Below are positions 57,597-64,000 of a stretch of DNA of 64,000 nt, in pieces. The stretch lies in assembly GCA_003952965.2 (NCBI GenBank), contig CM025851.1, forward strand, positions 20,398,822 through 20,462,821. The letters run 5' to 3'. Position 1 is the stretch's first letter; the number at the start of each line of letters is the position of its first letter. A program made the position numbers and the translations under genes. A model generated the notes under the pieces. That model saw only the letters and a program-made list of their open reading frames with translations. It had not been told where the DNA came from and did not search any database. Origin of the DNA: Morella rubra (taxonomy: Eukaryota > Streptophyta > Magnoliopsida > Fagales > Myricaceae).

Positions 57597-58223
57597 TTCA
57601 CTAAAATCTACCGATTAAAAATAAGTCTTTAAATTTAATTATTTTAACACTATCAAAATAGCTCAAATGGTTTTTTTTTTTTATTTTTTATAAGTAAATA
57701 GCTCAAATGGGTTACACGCGTAGAAATGTTGTTCAATCAGTTTCGATAAAATCCACCTCAAACACAAATCCTGTTCTGTTTGCACACATGAGACTCTGCA
57801 ACTTTAATAGACTTGCCCTTTTTATGGCATTCAGCTTTTTACAGTATTAAATAACAGCCAATAGGAACCATAGCACGATTTACTAAGGGGGTAAATCCGG
57901 CTTCTAAAAATAACCCGGGTTATGACTCGGCCGGTTGTTACATAGCTAATAACAGAAGACGTGACTGCAATAGTTATTCTCAAAATTTTAAAATAGCTTC
58001 GTGAGGGCCGATAAGGCTTGGGGCAGACATTAATTAATTACAAATGGTAATAACTTGCCTGTTGGTACTAATGGTCAAAAACGTAACTTTTCACTTGAGA
58101 AATCAAATCCAAAACTATATAAATATTACCAAGCTTCTGTTTTCAACCTCAGGTGTCAGTGGTTAAAAAGGTTAGATTTTCACTAAAATCTACCGATTAA
58201 AAATAAGTCTTTAAATTTAATTA
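57597..58223 (+). repeat. Perfect 45-bp direct repeat (57597-57641 and 58179-58223)
   Basis: Both copies read TTCACTAAAATCTACCGATT through to AAATTTAATTA. They enclose 537 bp of unique AT-rich sequence. This could be the scar of a duplication or an insertion bounded by a long target repeat. Confidence 0.85.
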
Positions 58224-61200
58224 ATAATTAAGTTGTAGAGTCTCTCAAAGTGTCTAAAGTTTATTATTCCCCTTTTAGCATTTCTCAATTGGACAACGTT
58301 TGAGTACAATAAACTTTTGACCATATTTAAAACATCAATTTTATTTAAGCTGGATGATTCTCTTGAAGAAAAAAATTAAAAATAAAATAAGAGACTGGGA
58401 CTGGGACTGGGACACATGCATACAACTCCAGTGTAATTATAGACATTTATTGGGCACGTGATCGAGAACAAAATGTTGGGCGGAGGGAGCTTCACGCGTA
58501 AGCGTTTTGCATGTGATCGATGGGCCAGGGTTGGGCCTCACCATTTATTCGTCCCTTGTTTGCGTCTCATGGTTCCAGTCGCCGTACCTTATCGCTCTCC
58601 CAAACCGATGTCCAGAGCAGAGAAAAAGCTGCATTTTACGGCCGAAGTTAATAAATTGTTTTGCATTATTTTGGCAGTGAAAGCGAGTCGCTGCTTTTCG
58701 TATACAGTGGGATAGTCATAGAAGGAGGGGGGCTTTAAATGGGGAAAGAGAAGAGACGTGGATTTTTCCCGGTTTAACTCTGTGGTCACCGCTGGCTGAG
58801 GCAGAGGGATTGGGGGCCCCCCCTCACTTTTTATATATATCATTATTGTCTCTGCAGCCAAGTTCTCATAATTTTACATGCGCAGGTTTTGGATGCTCTT
58901 AGCCTCTTCCTCATTTTGTTTTCTATAATATATAATAATTTTTGGCTGATTTATAAGATGATTCTTTAGACATCAGAATTTCTTAACTTGTTATTATCCA
59001 AATAAACAATTTACATTTCATTTAAAAGCAAGAATATATATTTCACATTCTTCTCGACTATTGAATCTTTTTATGTTACTCGGGTACGGTAAGAAATATG
59101 TCCTCTCAACTATTTATGTAGATAATTATTTATTTAGATGTTACGTGTATTTATTGCTATTGGATATTATGTTGTGACATAAGATGTTACACAGATAATA
59201 TTAAGTGACATTGTAGAAAAATTATGCTAATAATTAATTAATCAAAAGCGAGGAAGATAATTTTTCAATTCCTTATTTACTTGACGTTGTTATAGATCGA
59301 AATACATTTTTATGTATAAATAAGTCTATACACCTCTTAAATATGATGATGGATTCCGTCATTGAAGTAGTGAGTATAAGCAGACGAGTAAGTGCAATGT
59401 AATATATGCATTGAACGAGGAGATCAAATAAGGATACCTTTTGAAAGTGATCATTGATGTTGAGAAGGTGTTCAACACAATTAGCTTGTGGTAGCCTTAG
59501 ACCTAAGAGTTTTATGTAAGTATGTGTGTTGTGTACTTATGTTTTGACTGAGTCATTTGGTGATGATATTTATAAGTCAAATATTCCAGAAAACGTTGGG
59601 TTTAAACAGTATATTCAGTATATTTGTACGAGGTTGGACTCGAAAATAAATTATTGGGCAATGAGATTTTGTGAAAAATATTTTACAAAGTTAATAAATT
59701 ATTAGCCAATTGGATTTGTGAAATTATTTTAAAAAACAGATTAAGAATCCGATGGGTTACAGAATGAGAATTAAGGATTTAATCAGTTATTTTATTCTAG
59801 TCCTATTAGTTCATGTGGAATATAATATGGTGGAATGATAGACAAGTAAATAATTGTTAGTTAAAAGGATTTCACAAATCAATCTCATCTTCTCGGGATC
59901 AATTGTGATATATTGATGAACATAATCGTAAGTAGTAGAAGCTCAAAATTCGGAATAAAAGCATATAAAGTAAAATAATGAAAAATGAGTTTTTCATGTG
60001 ATCCTATAACCTATATTTTAAATCTTTAACGATCACACGTTATATCACAATTAGGGTTTAGAAAAAGACTATATCATAATTTTTCGGTGTGGTTGACCAT
60101 AAGAACTTTAAAGACTAATGAATGATTTTAGCTTTTTTTTTTTTTATACATTGCACTATTAAGATATCCTCACTTATGAGTTTCAAACTAGTTCACATAT
60201 GTTGTTGCTAAATTTGTTCTAATTTTGTTGCAAGGAAAACTTCAATTTCACTCTCAAATTTGTTCTAAATAATGTTACAATTTTCTTTTATATTTTTTTT
60301 TTCGGCGTGACTTTAATATATGCTCGAGAACATAGAAGAGCTGAGCAAATCGCTATGAATGCGGACAGAGTGCTCATCATCGTCCGAGTCATCTTCGGAT
60401 CTCATTGTCACAAGAAGCATCGAAAGCACAACCCAAGTTATCCGTTGGATACCACGTGGCCACCACTTGGGGGTAGGCCAAATTCGAGAGATTTTTGTTT
60501 CCCTTTAGAGGAGCAGACTCTAATCGGGGAAACATTACGCAGATTTGGAAACTACTTTTTAATATTAATTTGTTTTAATAATCTCATCTGCTGTTAGAAA
60601 AAATAAACGACCTTTGACTGCAACGTTAACGGCGTCAACCAATTCAGGCTTTTGGGACCTGAGGCGGTGGTTGTCAGAGAGTTTCAGAGAGCCCTGGGAG
60701 GGGACAAGACAAATGACCTTCCCGAGGTAAACAAAGCAAAGAAAAGAAAAGAAAGTGACCCACCAGTTTATCCGCCAGTAAAGTACGAAGACATCTCGTG
60801 GACCCCGACATTTTCCGGTTTATTTTTGGCTGCCACTTTTCTTTTCCCTCCCATTTTACCCACTGTTTTTTTTTTTTTACCCGGTACCGGCTGATAACTA
60901 ACGGAATAATCGGTGCCTCTTTTCCGTCGCTGTCATGTCCACACCAACCTTTTTCCTTTCGTAGCTCTTCATTATTCGGTCTCCTTTTACCTTCTTGCTT
61001 TTGTAACGGTGTTAACTGTTGTTTTACGTTATTGTTTGATATTTATTCAGGAAAAAAAAATGTTATTGCGTGATGTATATATATAACAGAAAATTTATAC
61101 ATGGCTCATGACATGACATATGTATAGATAGACTGTAAATCATATCTATTCAAATCTTTACAATTAAAGTAACCGTTAGATTTTAAGCGAATTTTGAGGA

Positions 61201-62200
61201 CGAAAATTTTAAAAATACAAATTTAAAAAACAAAACAGCTCACGGGCCGATCAGCTCCCACCTCGCACAGAGGGCCGATTTGCCCCCCTTGCATTTTTTT
61301 TACTTTATGTTTGATCTATTATTATTTTAATTTACTTATGTAAATGACCCGTTTTTGCTCACATTGTAACATACTATAAAATGTCATTTAAATCTTTATA
61401 TAAAGTAAAATAATAAGTCCACGAACAGAAAATTATTAAAGATCTTCCGGGGCCGATCAGGTATGCATTAGTAAATTTAAAAAAAAAACACATATATATT
61501 TGTCTAAAAATGTGTCATATATAAATCTTTCGTCCATATATAACAGCAAAATAAGTGAAGTTTTGAATTCACGTAAAGTGTGACTGATAAATCTCAATTC
61601 TAAAATGACATAAATATATAATTTTTTCTTTTTATGGAGTGATTATCTATAGTTTTTATTTGATTGTAAATATTTCCTATTAAAGATATGAATTATTGAT
61701 TGAGATTCCAATTTCTGAAAAACAAATAGTAGCTTAAATGTGGAGGTTTATTTTTATGCTAGTAGTGTATTATAGTGATTAATTGGTTGACAACATGCAT
61801 AGAATTTTCTTTATTTCCTTAAAAAAAAAAAAAAAAAAGGCTGTTCTGAAAATGCGAACTCCGTGATAAAAAATTATTAATTTGAGTTAAAGTTGATGTT
61901 TTAATTATGTTAACTCTTCCCTTCCGAGACATCCGATGAAATGACGTCAATTTTATACGATCTTAGAAAGGATGAACAGATTTCCTCCAGCAATGAAGCC
62001 ATTTTAAGGACCAATGCAAATAACACAAATATAATCTTCAAGTATATATATATACACATTTTTGGAATGTATATTAAAGTGTGGTGATTGTTAGATCGTC
62101 ACATATGTTCTATGTAGGAGTAGGCTTTCCTTCACGTGAGAGGTGTGGCGCGCCCTAGATTTGTCGGATTGCACCCCAGCCCGCAAGTTCGCAACTACCC
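58224..62200. other. AT-rich intergenic region
   Basis: No gene or structured element is supported. GC-richer islands near 58450-58850 and 60300-61000 hold short chance frames on both strands without family resemblance. GGGCCGATCAG occurs twice (about 61246 and 61450). Confidence 0.5.
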
Positions 62201-63545
62201 TTATTGCTGAGGCTTTTACAAAAAGCGGGGCAGTATTTTATCTATTTATTAGCCGTGTTTTTCCTGACCGATGCCATAAAGTGTATAGGTTTATGAAATA
62301 ACCGAATCAATCTAGATTTGATATTTAGTCGGGTTTTTTCGCATAAACACAGTTGAAAAGTACCACCATATTGTGGCACTTTAACAATACGCTACAGTAT
62401 TGTTTCCCCTTTAGCAGTGTTTTTATTTACCGCCGCAACAAACTAAAGGTTTTAGAAGCGTTTTTTAAAAATCGCTATAATAATACGATCTTAGTCATGT
62501 TTATTTCACAAACGTCGGGGCTAAAAAGGTATCTTGTTGTAGCGCTTTAAAAAAGCGTTGCTGTATCGTTTCTTTATAGCAGCGTTTTTTTCTCTGACCG
62601 TCGCAAAAGAGTATATGTTTTTGCAACGTTTTTTTGAAAATTGCCGCTATAGTGATATCTGTAGTGGCGGTTGTAGAAGAACGCCAGTGGGTATACTTAT
62701 AGATTGTTGCAGGGTTCGGGTAATAAACGTTAGACGCGTTTCCCTCCATAAACGCTGCTATATTCCGTTAGAGCATTCCTAGTAGGTTCTCTATTCTAAC
62801 ATTTTGGTTAGAATAGAGAACCAATTTAACAAAAAAGCCAAAGAACACTCTTTAACAGCTTATCTATTTTAACAATTTTTTTTAAAAATTTTAACATGTG
62901 AACAGTGGTTCTTTATTTTAGATAACCACTGTTCACTTCTCTATAATAAAATATTAATAGTTTTTCTTATTTTTTCTTTTTCTTTCTCTTTTCTTAATAT
63001 ATTTTAGACTAAATAAAGACTAACTTAATACATTTTAAACTAAATAAAGACTAACTTAATACATTTTAAAAAATATGATCGTTAAAATAAGACAAGTATT
63101 TATAATATGACAGTTAGGATAAGAAAAATTTTAAAAAATCTAATCGTTGAGATAAGATAAATTTAAAAAATTCCGAGCGTTAGGAAAAGACAAAAATTAA
63201 AAAATTCACCCTTTTAGGATAATACAAATATTCAAAAATATAACCGTTACAATAAAACGAATATTCAAAAATATAAATGTTAGAGAAATAATAAAGAAAT
63301 ATTTGAATAATAATATTTAAATAAAATAGTAAAAGTAGATGGTTAAAATAGAGAAGCTGCTGTGAGTGTTTTTAAAAAGTTGATAGTTAAAATAGAGAAG
63401 TGTACTTTTGGTTAAAATAGAGAGCCAAATTTGAATAAGCTGCTAGGAATGCTCTTATTGTAGACTGTTTGCTCAAAAATGTTGGGAAAATCGATGTTTC
63501 AGCAGCGTTTGTTGTAAAAAGCGATGCTAAACGCACTTTTTTATC
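62201..63545. mobile_element. CACTA-like terminal repeat region (GCAGCGTTTTT arrays)
   Basis: About three imperfect units of 150-190 bp recur (near 62230, 62410 and 62575), each with AGC(A/C)G(T/C)GTTTTT, then GACCG-CGC and a following TATA-GTTT stretch. GCAGCGTTTGTTG continues after the nested MITE (63500). Alternating GCAGCG/CGCTGC motifs are typical of some plant CACTA ends, and TATCTTGTTGTAGCG (62530) resembles a decayed terminus. The class is inferred. Confidence 0.45.
62771..63454. mobile_element. PIF/Harbinger-type (Tourist-like) MITE, 684 bp
   Basis: The ends GAGCATTCCTAGTAG and CTGCTAGGAATGCTC are 15-bp inverted repeats with one mismatch. They are flanked by the 3-bp duplication TTA, as in Harbinger elements. 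Repeated TTAAAATAGAGAA-type motifs lie near both ends. An inner palindrome (AACAGTGGTT, inverted AACCACTGTT) lies near 62900. It is inserted in the CACTA-like repeat. Non-coding. Confidence 0.85.
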
Positions 63546-64000
63546 CTCAAGCACCATACATACATGAATAATCTCATTAGTTACATAAATAAAGTATATT
63601 TAATAAGATTAGGTCTTCGTAATGAGTATATTATTCAATATTTATATTAGCATATGGATTCTTTCTATCCATACATGGATCTATTATATATTATAAATTA
63701 TAAACCATAGTTATGATAATTACATATCAATTGAATAAATATATGAAGTTTAGAAAAGATCTATTATTACACTTATACCAAGCATATTTAGAATAATTAG
63801 CAACACGTATACGTGCTTAGGAACATAATATATGGTCATAGATGCTATGATTGAGTATTAAGTACATATAAAGTATTTACCTTAGCACTTATTATTTATT
63901 TATCTAACAAGTAGACATTGTGAGATTAGCTTATACAATAACAAGTATATAATGAAGCAAGACTTAAAATAAATGGGTAGTTAAAAGTATAGGCATATTT
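63546..64000. other. AT-rich intergenic end of window
   Basis: Nothing recognised. Confidence 0.5.

Noticed and set aside
58458-58861. 85- and 90-codon frames on opposite strands
   Set aside because: Mutually overlapping, unrecognised, in intergenic DNA.

Overview
The window is nuclear DNA of a flowering plant, most likely a eudicot. The evidence is GT-AG introns, CT-rich 5' leaders, a chloroplast copper-ATPase gene whose exons match the Arabidopsis protein, and a dense load of plant transposons (CACTA, hAT, MULE-like, PIF/Harbinger, LTR retrotransposons). No species can be named.

Layout. 1-7.7 kb: a secreted, probably GPI-anchored glycoprotein gene, exons 1585-1654 and 6046-6647, split by a 4.4-kb intron. 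The intron holds a copia-type LTR, a 55-bp minisatellite and direct repeats. 7.7-8.6 kb: a motif-rich block resembling CACTA subterminal DNA. 10.3-30.4 kb: a locally amplified block. A non-coding unit, fragments of an uncharacterised host gene, and a hAT element with 8-bp target duplication AAGGGCAC recur several times. They are interrupted by two solo LTRs, two MITEs, a fold-back element, a second hAT, a DUF247 pseudogene, a copia fossil and a broken hAT transposase. Different copies carry different insertions, so one copy often shows the empty site of another. 30.6-37.9 kb: a complete-ended 7256-bp CACTA element with target duplication AGA. It carries a decayed Transposase_24 (TNP1-type) gene and sits inside an LTR remnant; a tandem copy of its target survives empty at 38.3 kb.

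40.8-56.8 kb is the gene-rich part: a 117-aa three-helix membrane protein (minus), YLMG2 (minus; chloroplast YGGT protein, three exons, apparent GC-AG first intron) and PAA2/HMA8 (plus; thylakoid Cu+ P-type ATPase, 17 exons). YLMG2 and PAA2 diverge from a 388-bp shared promoter, and from memory are neighbours in Arabidopsis too (At5g21920/At5g21930). 56.8-64 kb is AT-rich intergenic DNA ending in a CACTA-like repeat with a nested Harbinger-type MITE.

The most notable observation is in PAA2: the exon encoding the TGES actuator loop (37 codons, phase 0 at both ends) is present twice, each copy inside a near-identical ~0.8-kb block. Both copies have intact splice sites, so inclusion of either or both would keep the reading frame. 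This is either a new duplicated-exon arrangement or an assembly artefact of a heterozygous locus.
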